Shown: positions 45,852-57,858, numbered from the stretch's first letter. The stretch: 64,000 nucleotides of DNA from Lytechinus pictus (GCF_037042905.1 NC_087252.1:28262994-28326993); one strand, 5' to 3'. Notes: generated by a model not told the origin, from the sequence alone. Program-made: numbers and translations.

Positions 45852-45980
45852 AATAAGACGTCCGTACTGTGCTGTGTCGAACTCGGTCAGTGAATTCCGA
45901 ATCGTTTAGGAATTCAGACACTCCTCACGCAAGCATTGTTATGCTAATCGGATACTTCTGCTAAGAAAAGAAAATGTATT
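45852..45980 (-). repeat. Ngaro split direct repeat A2
   Basis: 129 bp, matching 51386-51514 from AATAAGACGTCCGTACTG to AAGAAAAGAAAATGTATT. It abuts B1 at 45980. Confidence 0.93.
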
Positions 45981-46147
45981 TATTCCCTAATTCGACTCTC
46001 AATCGTGAATAAATTATTTTCAGTCACGCCTCACTATCCTTAAGCACAACCAGTGCAACAACATCAACACCTGAAATAGAAACATTTATATACTTTCCAA
46101 AAAACATACCTGTTTCGAGGGGAGCACCAAGCTTCGACGGCAAGACA
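45980..46147 (-). repeat. Ngaro split direct repeat B1
   Basis: 168 bp, the same sequence as B2. Lies between the YR gene and A2 in the direction of the element. Confidence 0.93.
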
Positions 46148-46368
46148 AGCTAAACTTATAGCTCCCCCTCTCAGTCAATCAAAGAACGGGTAAACAAGAA
46201 AATGAGTTACACGACGCAATCATTTCAATTTAACCAACTTTAAATGTATAATGATAATAATACATGTCTCATTCAACAATCTCATCGAACGCCTACAATC
46301 CATCTTTAACAAAGTTATACGTATAATCATACTAGGCTGAGGCTAATTTACCCGGTATAAAAATAATT

Positions 46369-47330
46369 CTAAAGCCCCAAATTCATAAAAATTGAAAGAC
46401 AATCCTTCATATTGTCTTTAATATATCCATCCTTAGCAGTCTCCGACCTCCACCTACCATGTTTCTTAAACAACCTGTCTGGAACACCAAAGTTCGCTGC
46501 TGCTGTGGCTCCGCCACTTCGGAGGCTATGCATGCCAAAACTCTTTGGATTCAACCCTACTTTCGCCAACGCCTCTCTCAATAATTCTAAACATCTAGTA
46601 TAAGACAACTGTCCACGTCTTAACTTGTAACTATTACTGGATTTACAGTAATTTAGAGGCCTAAATAGAAATACTTCATCAGAGGCATCGTTAAGCCCCG
46701 CTGCAATCAAATATTTCCTCAAAGCTAATACGGGGCAGGTGGGGAATTTGTAGCACCTATAAGAACCCATGCTCCTTGCCTGTAAATATCGGTTTTACTT
46801 TTCATGATGAAAGTATTCACATGAGACAAATACAAGTCTAAATCACATTTACGAATATGTATCATTTCATCAAATCGTAGAATGCCTGCGTAGGAAATCA
46901 AAATCATAGCACATAATCGAATATCTAATAGACTCGTTGAAGATCCATACTTCTCAACAACTGCTTTCAAAATGTCTGGGGTTATAACTTCTTTCTTAAC
47001 GATCGGTTTGTTTAGTAATTTCTTTAAACATTGTAAAACAATATGTATGAACTTGCGATCACAGGGATTAACATTCATCCTTGGCTTGCAGTCAAAATGC
47101 CACTTAATGGCGTAAAAAGCCGATTCTATCCTCGAATAAGGAGCTTCTCTTTGATACAAATGAATAAGATAGCGACTAATATCTTCTGGTTCTGCTGTGT
47201 CAGAATTTACTTTATTTTGCTTACACTAATCTCTCCAGGTATTCAACGCTCTGTTGTATTTACTCATAGTGTTATCAGCTCTCGAAGCTGTCAAGACCTT
47301 GTTCAAAGTTATATCATATCCTTCATGAAG
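46369..47330 (-). pseudogene. Tyrosine recombinase of the Ngaro element, broken
   Basis: The recombinase catalyses circular-intermediate integration in DIRS-like elements. Two overlapping minus-strand frames are seen: an N-terminal part (to about 46730) with the first catalytic Arg in ILRFDEM and a basic KSKTD segment, and a C-terminal part with HSLRSGGAT (the H-x-x-R), HGRW and the nucleophile Tyr in KDGYIKD. The full R-H-R-(H/W)-Y set is therefore visible but split by a frameshift between 46725 and 46770. Upstream an in-frame TAG is at 47226-47228. Length, about 320 residues, fits the family. Confidence 0.88.
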
Positions 47331-48051
47331 AGAATTTCTGGATTTAAGAAAAATTAAACAAAACTTATAAGCTGGTATATATTTATCTCAACACAATATA
47401 TTCAAATTGTGATAAATTCTCAAGTTCAGTCATTCTTATCAAATTCTCAAAATTTAATCACTTCTAATACGTTTTACAGCCATGACAGCAAAATTAAACA
47501 TTAACTATGCAGCTATCCTCAAACCAGGTGGTTTTATATTTTCACTAAAATTTCAGTATGAAATTCATTAGATCACAATTCCATATCATAATTCGTTTCA
47601 ATCGTCTTGAAGGCTTAGCAAAACAATAGCTTTGGGATTCATTTCCTTTGCGAAAATATTTATTTTTGCCTTAAAACACTTGCAAAAAACTTTCTGAAAC
47701 ATTTCATTCACAAGAATTCTGTAATTTTGAGACTTTGAATGTTTTCAATCATCACCAATTTCTTCATTCTGAGCTCCGCCGCCAGTAAATTATAACTAAT
47801 TTGAGAATGAAATCTCATATCAATTCCTTATCAACCTTTACGATGGTTATCCTTTTACATAATCATAACATTCTCCAATTTCCATCACCACTTCTTTGCT
47901 CTGCAGCATAAGTGGATCCTAGCTATGCAGCTATCTGCCATGCGGCCGTGTAAAAATTACATGTTGCATTCCAACAGTATAATTTTGAATTAACCTCCAT
48001 CAAATGGATTTATTACATACCAGCATTCATGTCAGCCATCTCTCACAAACC

Positions 48052-48084
<33 letters not shown>

Positions 48085-48226
48085 ATTATTTCTGCCTTGA
48101 ACGAAAATTCCTTGAGGATTATCAATTTTGAAGTATTCAGAGAATAAGGAACGAAAATCACTTTGTTCAGAGAAAAGAATCGGCCAGAAGGGTGCAGACG
48201 GCCAGAAGGGAACAACCAAAGTCCCC

Positions 48227-48897
48227 CTAGCAGAACAAAACCTTCAGATGCTTAAGTACTTGCCCTATACATGCTATACATTCGATAGGTGGAACCAACC
48301 AATTATTCTCGCCCGACCAATCACATGAGAAGGGATCAACATGATCTATTAGGGGACACCAATATTTAGAATTGAACTTCTTAATTTTGAAATTAAAATC
48401 GTCCGCAAGTCTGTCCACAGTGTGAGGGCCCCAGATTTTGTCCAAAAATCCGACAAATTCATCTGACACACCCCAATCATCAAAATCTATCATGCGACTT
48501 AATGCATCTGCAAAACGGTTCTCCTCTCTGGGAGCCCAATGAACGTGAAGACTAATGTTGTTTCTTTTACACAACTCAAAGATGTGTAAACTCATCTCAT
48601 GCAATTCTGCAATCATACTTCCTTTATTTACAATCGATCCTACTCCTTTATTATCACAGAGGACCTTGACAGTTTTATGTCTCATGTGAGATACAACTGT
48701 TTGCAGTGTCATACTTACTGACTTGAGTTCTCTCCAAGTGGAGTTTTTAACCATTTCAAACTCAAACCAATCTCATCCCATTTCATACCTGCGCACTCAG
48801 AAACCCAGGCCCCGCAGCCTGATGGACTTGCATCAGAATAGATGAAAGTCTGTGGAACTGAATAAGCAGAAATAATGTTTACGTTAAGAATATGCAA
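48227..48897 (-). pseudogene. RNase H region of the Ngaro element, frameshifted
   Basis: The first frame carries YSDASPSGCGAW, the RNase H start with its first catalytic Asp. A second frame has STWRELKSV (catalytic Glu), VLCDNKGVGSIVNKG (catalytic Asp) and ADALSR (last Asp). This D-E-D-D series is classic retroelement RNase H. The two frames overlap at 48715-48754, where a frameshift must lie. The end of the second frame leads toward the recombinase. Confidence 0.87.
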
Positions 48898-48999
48898 ATT
48901 CTTCTCCAGAAGAAGAACACGAATATTAATTCATCACTATTGATCACATTATGTCCTATCCCAATGTACCCTCCGGATGATTTCGTGATGCATAAATCT

Positions 49000-49815
49000 G
49001 GTTTTTAATTTGAGTAACTGTGCCAAACACTAGATACAATGTATCTTTCCAACTATAACTACGATCTTTCGTTCTGAAACCTCAGGCAATTCTGCTTGAA
49101 ATGAATCTGAACATAACTCAAGATCCTTCATCCTTCTTTCAGTAATCTTTATATAAGCTACTCTGCTTTCCCGTGGTATTCCTAACCAATCCAAACACTG
49201 GACAGGAGTCCATTGAGATATTTCTCAACATTTGGTATCAAACCTGCTTCAAGTAAGTCATTTTTCACCGTCTTGACCATAGTATCATACGAATCAAAGG
49301 AAGCAGCACGACCCAATCATCTATATACAAAAAAAAAATGAAAATACCATTTCTATACGCCAATGATTAACGATAGGCTTAAATCGTGTAATGAAAACAA
49401 AGGTAGCTGTTGCCAACCCAATGACAACACCTAAAAGGAGAAAAACCTTGTACCACTACCAAAATCCCAACTAAAGCCTACAATTTTTCATGCACTTGAA
49501 AAATGTAATAATGATGATAACCTTGCTTAAGTTCAAAGGAAAGCATAAAATCTCCCTGTTTTAAATAAGACATGACTACATTCCAGTCTTCAAGTATAAT
49601 AGTGTTCTTCCACAAGTGTTAGTTGACATAACGTTAACCAAGAATCAGTCTCTTTTTATATCTGAACTCTGAATTGAATCTGAAAGGGGGTAACATCATG
49701 GGGTGTAGTGGTGGATTCAACAACCAAACCCTTTTTAATAATAATTCGTTAATGGCTTCAGAAACGAAATCGGGATCGATGTCAATGCTGACTTATCATC
49801 TTATTGTAAGGTAAT
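49000..49815 (-). pseudogene. Reverse transcriptase region of the Ngaro element, degenerate
   Basis: The active-site box YIDDW is encoded at 49327-49313. Upstream on the minus strand are a KPIVNHWR-like block, a degenerate LP-L/F-G-x-A-x-APxVFT region and, near 49620-49660, KKRLIL-x-x-RYVN, matching the N-terminal fingers of DIRS-group RTs. Several frame changes and stops (one right after KKRLILG) break it. Confidence 0.82.
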
Positions 49816-50352
49816 TTGTAACCATGTTCATTGACATCTACAACAAATTGAGATGCATCAGTTGATTTCCAAATTGTAAGGAAGCATTCAATCTACCTTT
49901 AACCAAAGGTTCTGAATTTCATTGATCATACTCATAATTTCTCAAATAAAATTCTTCCTCCTACCCTGCACATATTGTCGAATCAACACTAACGTTACTC
50001 GATGTTTCCCAACCGAAACAAATTCAACAATGCTCTGTTTCTATATTTCTTAATTTAGAAGGGCCCGCTGACGGACCAGGAGTAGTCAATATATTCCAGA
50101 TTGTTTGATCTGTGTCATATCTATGTCTAGGTTCATTAGTAAGAGGTGGAATTCAACCAAAATAACACATCTTTTCTTAACATATAATTATGGACTAGGT
50201 AGAATCAAGAATAGATTCCTTTGCTACGCCCTTCTGATCATTCTACTCTTCAGTTCTCAAATACCACACTTCGTCAAATACAGAACAAAACTGACATTTA
50301 CCTTGCTCAGTTTGACCATGATCAATGGATCATTTAACTCTGTTGAGCATTG

Positions 50353-51385
50353 TTATCTCTGAAGGATGAATCTTGCTGGGATCTTGCTTCCTGATACCTG
50401 GGCAACTTCTCCAGTGCCCATGTCTACCACAGGCAAAACGTTCGTCGGTGGTCTGAGGCAACTTGCATACCCGCGCCAACTATTTTGTACATATAAATTG
50501 GCGACACTGCCAAGCGAATATCGATTTCTTGACCCAAAGGGTATACGAAATAAGTTGTCGGAAGTAGTAGAAGAACCTTGAAAATTTCCAACATTCTTGC
50601 CCAATATAACCTTTGTTTGTTGAACGAAATAACTTACGCTTTCTATTTACACAAGCCTGAGCTTGCCTCATTCTTTTCTCCCTCATCAGTATTCATCCAA
50701 TGCGGACCAACCTAAAATATAAAAATGATCTCTATATATTTATTTGATTAATCTCCCATAATTAAGTCATAAAGTAATTCCGCTGAAAAACGAACAGCTT
50801 CCATTAACAACATAAGGCCATATCTATTATGTACAACCGTTCATAAATTTCAAAAGCAATAGCCTAGTTTGGAATTTTCATTCATCTTTATCTCACTAAC
50901 CTGCTTCAGATTCATCTGCTTTTCTGATATGTTTCTTCCTTTTAATTATATCTGCAATACCTTACTTCAGCAAAGCAAGGGCTGCGCCCGCTGCTTACCT
51001 TACTCTAATAAGGCAAATTTCTTATCCAACTCCTCCTGGCCTCTAGAATTATATTCATATTGAACCTTATTACCTTTCGAAAGACATCTCCGACGCCCTT
51101 TTTTAGTTGTAGAAGCTCCGCTGACCCGGGCAATGTATCGAGAATCAACATAATCAAACAGCCAGCCCAATCTTTAAACGAGCCAATGCTTCCTTTGTAG
51201 CATTGCTTACAAGAAGGCGAAGAGACTCCAGATTATTGAGTAAAATTTTCTGAAACTGCCTTTAATTTGTGGCATAACCCGAGGTTAATTTCTTGATTCG
51301 CCATTATTTTATATTTAACATCGAATCCAACGTAGATCTATTACGATAAGGCCTATAGAGTTTAACACGTGGAAGAAGCGTTGAA
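50353..51385 (-). pseudogene. Gag-like region with a degenerate zinc knuckle
   Basis: Near 50400-50445 the minus strand encodes FACGRHGHWRSCPG, a CCHC-type knuckle in which the expected first Cys position is Arg (a CGT codon, one transition from TGT). The rest toward 51385 is fragmented. Position between A1 and the RT fits gag. I assign it by position and this motif only. Confidence 0.6.
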
Positions 51386-51514
51386 AATAAGACGTCCGTA
51401 CTGTGCTGTGTCGAACTCGGTCAGTGAATTCCGAATCGTTTAGGAATTCAGACACTCCTCACGCAAGCATTGTTATGCTAATCGGATACTTCTGCTAAGA
51501 AAAGAAAATGTATT
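51386..51514 (-). repeat. Ngaro split direct repeat A1 (5' end of the element)
   Basis: 129 bp, the same as 45852-45980. Outside it the text changes to ATCCAACAAACC, taken as host (10.8-kb element) DNA. Confidence 0.93.
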
Positions 51515-53440
51515 ATCCAACAAACCACTTCGATATACTTTAATTCTTGGGGAGGCATACATCAGCCTCCATGATGTCATGAGCTGGTTCGATCTCGTTG
51601 GTATATTGGTCAAAACTGTGTTTTATAGTGTTAAAGACCCCAATGCACTTGAGCTACTTCGTTTTATAGGAAAGATAACTTTTAAAATGTATAACAGAAG
51701 CTTTGGAGTGAATGCCCTAGCTGTTGCGACTTCAATGGGGTAAATTAATTACACCGTCTCGCACGTTTTGTGAACAATGGAAGGTGTGAAGATTGCAGTG
51801 AACACCTAACAATAAGAAGAATCTGTTTCAATTTAAGTTACGCAATGATCACTTGTGATCTCTCGTTGTGTTTCTTCAACCCGGATGAATCCCCCAAACC
51901 ACATTGTCCAATCACGGACCTACTACAATAGTCAGCGTTTGTTAAAACGGAATGATAGTGTATTTGTGATGTAATTAAGTAATGATAGTGGTGATAATGA
52001 AGGGGGATAAAGAGGAAGAAGAGGACGAGAATGATGGTGGTGGTAATGATTTTGATGGCGGCCGTGATGATGATGACGATAACATAATTATTTTTTTTCT
52101 TGATAAACATATTATGTGTGTAAATGTATAAAGAAGGAGGAAATTTTCTTTTTAAGAATTATGATATAAAAAGGACAAATAATTTTTTCCAGACCCGGTT
52201 CTGGAAATAAGACTAGACTTATATTATAATTTCTGAAACAACTGGGTCTGGAAAAAAGACTTTGGACTATTATACTTTTTGAAACAACCGGGTCTGGAAA
52301 AAGACTTTTGTGCTTTATCAACGTATTACTATAGATTTTAGTTTAGAACGGATCAAATCCCTTCAAATTTATTACATTTTTGGGTAAAGTCATTATTACA
52401 TTTGTGGGCGATCAAAAATTATAACATTTGTGGGTAAAGTGCATTAATACATTTGTGGGTTAAATTATTACATTTGTGGGTAAAGTGTTATTACATTTTT
52501 GGGCGTTGTTACATTTGTGGGTAAAGTGTTATTACATTTGTGAGCGATTTTCACATTTATGGGTGTAACAGGCCCCCCCCCCCCCATATATGTGCATTTC
52601 TACCAATCGCCTATATTAATATTATGTTGTTGTTATTATTTGATGAATAATTTTCATAGAAACAACTGGCTCAGAAAACTATTAAACACAGCCTTTCGTG
52701 AAAAGCTCCCCTGGTTGTCCCGAGAAGGTGTGTTTATTTGACTCCCTTCCCTCATCCCACCCTTTCGAGAAAAGCTATCCTGGTTTTCTCGATAGGGTGC
52801 GGCCATTCCCACTTCGCAAACGCAAACGATCGTAACAAGTGGCAAGATAAAGAAAATAATACAGTACAGTATAATTTAATACATTTAGCACATTGCAGCA
52901 TCTTTCCAAAAGAAAAATGATGAAAATAAATCATATTTATGAAGTATCAATTTTCTAAACATAACAAAATACGGTGAAAATGAATTAATTATAGATTTTT
53001 GTTAATTCTAGCTCTTATGACAGCAGAAAACATGTGTTTGGTATACGAACCACAAGTGACAAAAGATTTCACACGCGAAGAGGGGCGAAATCGGAAGCTG
53101 AGAATTTTTTTTTTCAGATATAGGCCGATTGATTTCAGCCATTTTAAAATTCTTACTTTTAGTAGGTATTTGTGATTACTTTATGGTGGAATTTTGATGA
53201 ATTTTAAGAAAAGGTTTGATATGATTGAAAAAAATGAAGATTGTTCGGTATTATCCACTACCATACATTACGGTAGTCTGAATGTTATTCCAAGTTGTCT
53301 CAAGTACATGCACTCACCAGCTTGTGTGGTACAACATTATTTGCTGATTTTTACTTGTTAAGTCCTATTTATTACTAGTTTTATTACTTTTTTGTGCCTT
53401 TCGTCATTTATTAGCAGTTTTGAAGGCTTTTTTACCGATG
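51515..53440. repeat. Interior of the 10.8-kb element: several short tandem repeats
   Basis: Three units of about 62 bp with CCGGGTCTGGAAAAAGACTT-like text at 52189-52315; seven or eight units containing TTACATTTGTGGGTAAAGTG at 52365-52565; two units of GAAAAGCTCCCCTGGTT-like text at 52690-52800. No transposase ORF is seen. Confidence 0.65.
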
Positions 53441-53790
53441 GGGGTATTCACCCTTATATTAGTCATTTTGTAGCCGTTTTCCACAAGGGAGATATTCGCC
53501 CTTTATTAGCCGCTTTGTAGCCGTTTTCCACAAGGAAGGTATTCGCCATTTATTAGCCGTTTTGTAGCCGTTTCCCACAATGGAGGTATTCGCCCTTTAT
53601 TAGCCGTTTTGTAGCCGTTTTCTCGAAGGGAGGTATTCACTATTTTATTCTGATAAAAATCATTGTTGCATACAGTTAGCTTTCCATAGTCGGTACACTT
53701 TTTTTGTCGCCGTTTTTTAGCCGTTTTCTAGCCGTTTTTCTGTTGGGAAAAAGGGAGAAAAAACGGAGAAAAAACGGCGAAAAAACGGCG
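53441..53790. repeat. Right subterminal 47-bp repeats of the 10.8-kb element
   Basis: TTAGCCG(T/C)TTTGTAGCCG starts at 53506, 53553 and 53600, a 47-bp period, with GGAGGTATTCGCC spacers. After a short gap, AGCCGTTTT and AAAAACGGCGAA words lead to the inverted terminus, mirroring the left end. Confidence 0.86.
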
Positions 53791-53856
53791 AATCACCCAA
53801 ACCAGTCTGGCTCACTGTGATAGGTACATGAATAAACAGGTCTGGAATGACCTGTC

Positions 53857-54429
53857 AGGATTATTACAAGTTAGCTTTTGTGAAAGCAGAAAAATCAAAG
53901 AATAAGTTCAACAAAAGTTTGATTAAAATAGGACTAGCAATAGAAGAGTTATGAGCATTTGAATGTCGAGATCACTAATGCTATGGAGATCCTCCCATTG
54001 GCAATGCGACCAAGATCTATGATGTCACAGATGAACAACTCTCCCCTTTTGGACACTGAAAATATACCCCAAAACATATCTTTTTGCTCATTCTAATCAT
54101 ATGACAAACGATTCATCAATGATATAATGTTGTGAAACCTCTGTACTTGTTCTCTCATAAAGAGAACACCTCACCTTGTGATAGACTATATAAAAGTGAG
54201 AATATAAGTGAAATATGTACTTAAGTAATGAGGGAGTTGTACGTGTGTGACATCACAGATCTTGGTCGCATTGCCAATAGGAGGATCTACATGGCATTAA
54301 TGATCTCAATATTCAAATGCTCATAACTTTCTTATTATTCATTCAATCTTCCTCAAACTTTCAACAATATGTTTCTTTGATTTTTCTCTTTGATATGGAT
54401 TCAGCTGGTTTCAAGGGTTTCATTCTCCT
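53857..54429. mobile_element. MITE, TTAA family, long inverted arms
   Basis: GAGATCCTCCCATTGGCAATG, GACCAAGATCTATGATGTCAC on the left pair with GTGACATCACAGATCTTGGTC, GCATTGCCAATAGGAGGATC on the right. AGGA is at both ends; TTAA follows the right end (54430-54433) but not the left. It starts about 35 bp outside the 10.8-kb element. Confidence 0.78.
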
Positions 54430-54529
54430 TTAAATTCTTTCTGTAATGTCATGATGAGTGGACACAATCCAGCTCCATGGGTAATTTTGCCCCTATTGCA
54501 ACCCATATTACTCCAAAATATTCTCAAAA

Positions 54530-55265
54530 CCTTGATTCAATTTGATTTGATTTATTTATTTCCGTTTCACAATTGTACATAATATGATAAACATAACATA
54601 ACAAGGTCGAATATACTACAAGACAAAATATGATATATATTACATAATCATAGATTTAAGGAACACAATTCAGTAAATAAAGATATCTCAAATATGACAT
54701 TTGTATTTAAAAGTAAAACGGAGGGACTTGCCGAAAAAAAGCAAAGCTTGTACAAGAGACAAGCCCCTATCTTAGTTACATTACAAAATTACAACAAATA
54801 AATATTGGGTGTTAATAATAATTTTGTTTAAAAATAAATACAAACAATTTTTGTGCACTTGACAAAAACGTAACTGATGGATCGTGTGAGAAAAAAAATT
54901 ACGTTTTACAATATTATAAGAGAGGGGGGAGGTGAGGGGGGAAGACAGGAGGGACAGAGGAGTGCAGTACACTAAAGTAGAAAGAAAGAAGAAGGCGGGC
55001 AGCAGGAGCAGGTACTTTGGCTAATTGCAATTTTAAGAAGAAAATAATAAAACGAATAATATACATGACTATGTATATAATATGAGCGCATATAATACGC
55101 ATATACACAAAAGTCGAGTATAATTAAATTAGTTATTCAGCTTGACCTGTTTGCGACGAGTATTGCAGAATTAACATTTTTTCAGTTTGCGTTTAAAAAT
55201 ATTTACATTGGGGGATTCTTTGAAATCTTGAGGCAGAGAGTTCCAGTAGGCAGGCCCAGAGAAGA
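54530..55265 (-). mobile_element. 5'-truncated LINE (non-LTR retrotransposon) 3' end
   Basis: On the minus strand, 55260 to about 55170 encodes GPAYWNSLPQDFKESPNVNI followed by FKRKLKK, the well-known C-terminal block of CR1/L2/Jockey-like ORF2 (G-x-x-x-WNSLP...F-K-x-x-L). An AT-rich 3' UTR of about 600 bp follows and ends in AAATAAATCAAATCAAATTG-type repeats near 54535. Confidence 0.72.
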
Positions 55266-55949
55266 CAACCTTATTCATTGGGGCAATGCATTTTTTTATT
55301 CCCTACAGATCAAACTCTTCCACTGGATTTTCTTCTCTAGAATAATTTCTAATACCCCATTGCTTCATAAGGAAACGATTGCCGAGTCTGCAAAGTGTCA
55401 CTCGGTGACACATAGATCCAAGCTACATGTATTATGGAAAGCGTAGTGCACTGTGTCACCGCAGTGTTGCCAATCGTTCAGTTTTTAACTTAATTGTCCA
55501 TTTTTTGAAGTTTTTTTTTCCATAAAAAAAGCTGATGTTCAGAATTGGGGATTTTGAGAGTATGGATTTGGGTGCATATATATTAGTCAATTATTATGTA
55601 AATCAATTATCCATTTCTGTATTCTGGTTGAGCAAATCATAGCACACCCAGTAATTCCTGAGGCTGAATTTTCTCTCAAGGTATGCACCAGATTGCACAA
55701 TTGTTGTAAGTCCAAAAATATGCAAAAGCTCCCTACCGTTGGGCGTGAGGGGGGGGGGGGGAACGCCCACTTCCCACACCCACCCACCTTCCTCCCCCCT
55801 CAGTCGCTCTATCTGCTCCATCAGGATGGTCTCTTGACAATCTCGCACTAAATAATTCAGTTAAATAATTCTGCATATGAATTGATGTTGACAATTGTGT
55901 TTGTGTGAAATAACCTTTTGGAGTTGTTAAGAAATTTATCTAGGGAAGT
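55266..55949. other. Intron 3 spacer
   Basis: G tract at about 55750; small ORFs only. Confidence 0.5.
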
Positions 55950-55957
55950 GCTATTAA

Positions 55958-56258
55958 CATAGGCGGCGGAAGCAGGGGGGACGGGGAGGACCTGTCCCCC
56001 CCCTAAATTTGAGGTGGAGGGGATGGTCCCCCCCTAAATTTTTTGTTGATAACTTCTTTTTTTTTTTTTTTTTTTTTTTGCTTGTCAATTTTGTTTCCTG
56101 CGTCCCCCCCTAAAATTTAGGTTGATGGCCTTTTTTTTTTTTTTGCTTGTCAAAAATGTTCGCGATCCCCTCCTAAAATTTAGGTATAGGTTTTCCCTGT
56201 GTCCATCAAAAAATTCAGGTTGGCCCCCCCCTAAATTGTTTGGCTTCCGCCGCCAATG
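55958..56258. mobile_element. hAT-like MITE, TSD GCTATTAA
   Basis: Ends CATAGGCGGCGGAAGC and the inverse of CATTGGCGGCGGAAGC; GCTATTAA precedes (55950-55957) and follows (56259-56266). Inside are four CCCCCCCTAAATTT-like units with T tracts and TGCTTGTCAA, as in the MITE at 14685. A left end of this family is at 16629. Confidence 0.92.
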
Positions 56259-56709
56259 GCTATTAACAATTGAGAAAGGGATTTTATTCCAGTCAGTCCT
56301 TATCCTGAATAATCCTGGCCTCGTGGCAAAGCCTACCAATTTTGTTCCTCTAATATCTTGTATTCCGTTTTATGTAAAACTTGGATTGTGTGACAGATCT
56401 TTGGTGACAAGATTGATATTATAAAGTGATGTTTGAAAAATACAAAATAAGTGTGAGGCTATGACATATTCAGTACAGACATGTACGTGTAGGCTTATAT
56501 CATAGTGCAGCATCTGACTTGGTTGCTGTTTTCTAAGGTAATTTCGAATGGGGGGGGGGCTTCAAGTGTAACAAACAAAACATAATGTATATGTATGCAT
56601 TGACATGGCAGTTGTTCAATGCACAACCCATTGAAAGCGCTTTAAATCTTCTTTGGAACCCCCCCCAGTTATTGGCGCCATAACATACAGTGTAAGTTGC
56701 AGTGATCTG
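56259..56709. other. Intron 3 spacer
   Basis: Nothing recognised beyond two G/C runs. Confidence 0.5.
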
Positions 56710-56838
56710 GGGCCCGTAACACAAAGCTTAGCAATGATCGTACAACATTTTTCTGCAATTGATTCCATTGACTACATTGTACAATCAATCGTAAAAATCA
56801 AGTGTACGATCAATCACTAATCTTTGTGTTACGGGCCC
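56710..56838. mobile_element. Harbinger-like MITE, GGGCCCGTAACACAAAG ends, TSD CTG
   Basis: GGGCCCGTAACACAAAG and its inverse are exact; CTG flanks both ends (56707-56709 and 56839-56841). Sister copies at 59126-59246 and 62523-62684. Confidence 0.9.
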
Positions 56839-56994
56839 CTGAAGTCAAATTTATAGAGTGCATGTACTGTGCTGTACTAATAGAGTGTCATTAATTGGAG
56901 CTGAGCTGTCTATAGACCTGCTTAAAACATTCAAAGCTGGGTAGGCCTACCCATTCAACGATTCACGGTTGATTGCATATTCACAATTTTAATT

Positions 56995-57085
56995 GACTGA
57001 GAGGCTGCCATTCATGACTAGGATTTGAACCCCTCCCTCCTATTTGAAAGGCAAGAGTCTGAACCACCGAACCATGACACTTCCT
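56995..57085 (-). mobile_element. tRNA-like SINE head, minus strand
   Basis: On the minus strand CATGGTTCGGTGGTTCAGAC gives a box A-like start and GGGGTTCAAATCC a box B. The tail is not identified. Confidence 0.55.
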
Positions 57086-57858
57086 TTATATTGCACAGGC
57101 ATCACTCTTGTTTTCTGATGAAACGTTTGAATGCTTTTATTTTCCAATACCTTCCAATTTCAACAAAGTTCATGCTGTTTTGCTCTTGTACATGGATGTG
57201 TACCTTATTTCTTTTATAATTGTCAAAACTATACTGGAATCGGCATTTGAATTTTATAAATTCCAGTTCAGGGGCAACACTCAGATGGTAATTTTTACAC
57301 ACCATTTTGGGAGAAAAAGGAGAGGGGGGGGGGGGGCAGAAGCTCCACTCCCCCAGCTCTGCAACTCATGTACTATGGTAATGATGTCAAAATGAGAATC
57401 CAATAATTATGGATCCATGTGGCAAATGTTCCTTTGCAGAAAATGTAAAACTTCACATTGACAGGTGTCTTTCCCCACAAGATAATACATGTTCCCAGAC
57501 ATGGTTTTCTGTGTTAGCAAGGTGTATTGCCTTTTCACTATATATTCCATCATTCACAAAGTTTAGTTTACATACCTACATGTAAACACACATATGCTGA
57601 TGTACATGTATCTGTGATGGAATTGTAACTTTCAAAGCTTTTCTATTAAAAAAAAATGTTTGCTTGCAACAACTACAGGTTTACCCTGCTTTAAATACAA
57701 TTCTGATTTTTTTCATCTTCTAAATTCAAATTCAAATTCAATTTTCTTAAAATACTCAACAAAAGTCATTGTGAGTTTGCAATTTTGTATGAATATAACG
57801 ACATATACCGGAAATAATACACATCTATCTAGTGCTGTTCTTATTTTCTTTTTAATAG
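57086..57858. other. Intron 3, last part
   Basis: G tract at about 57324; a distant echo of the 2690/12105 repeat (TTCACAAAGTTTAGTTTACA at 57550). No gene. Confidence 0.5.

Larger units (their letters stand above)
45522..51514 (-). mobile_element. Ngaro-type tyrosine-recombinase retrotransposon (degenerate)
   Basis: Read on the minus strand the order is A1 (51514-51386), gag region, reverse transcriptase, RNase H, tyrosine recombinase, B1 (46147-45980), A2 (45980-45852), B2 (45689-45522). Repeats A (129 bp) and B (168 bp) each occur twice in direct orientation and are nearly identical. Split direct repeats with a YR gene in place of an integrase are diagnostic of the Ngaro/PAT branch of DIRS-like elements. 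All ORFs carry frameshifts or stops, yet the repeats are intact, so the copy is dead but not ancient. About 160 bp of unique DNA separate A2 from B2. Confidence 0.9.
43002..53819. mobile_element. 10.8-kb DNA element with CACAGTGAGCCA ends and TSD ATA, hosting a Ngaro element
   Basis: CACAGTGAGCCA at 43002-43013 has its exact inverse at 53808-53819. ATA lies on both outer sides (42999-43001 and 53820-53822), reading as a 3-bp target duplication. Just inside each end the DNA is saturated with TTCGCCGTTTT or its inverse AAAACGGCGAA, in inverted arrangement. Without the 6.0-kb Ngaro insertion at 45522-51514 it would be about 4.8 kb. No transposase was recognised, so it looks non-autonomous. It lies wholly in intron 3 of the LolA-like gene. 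Confidence 0.8.
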
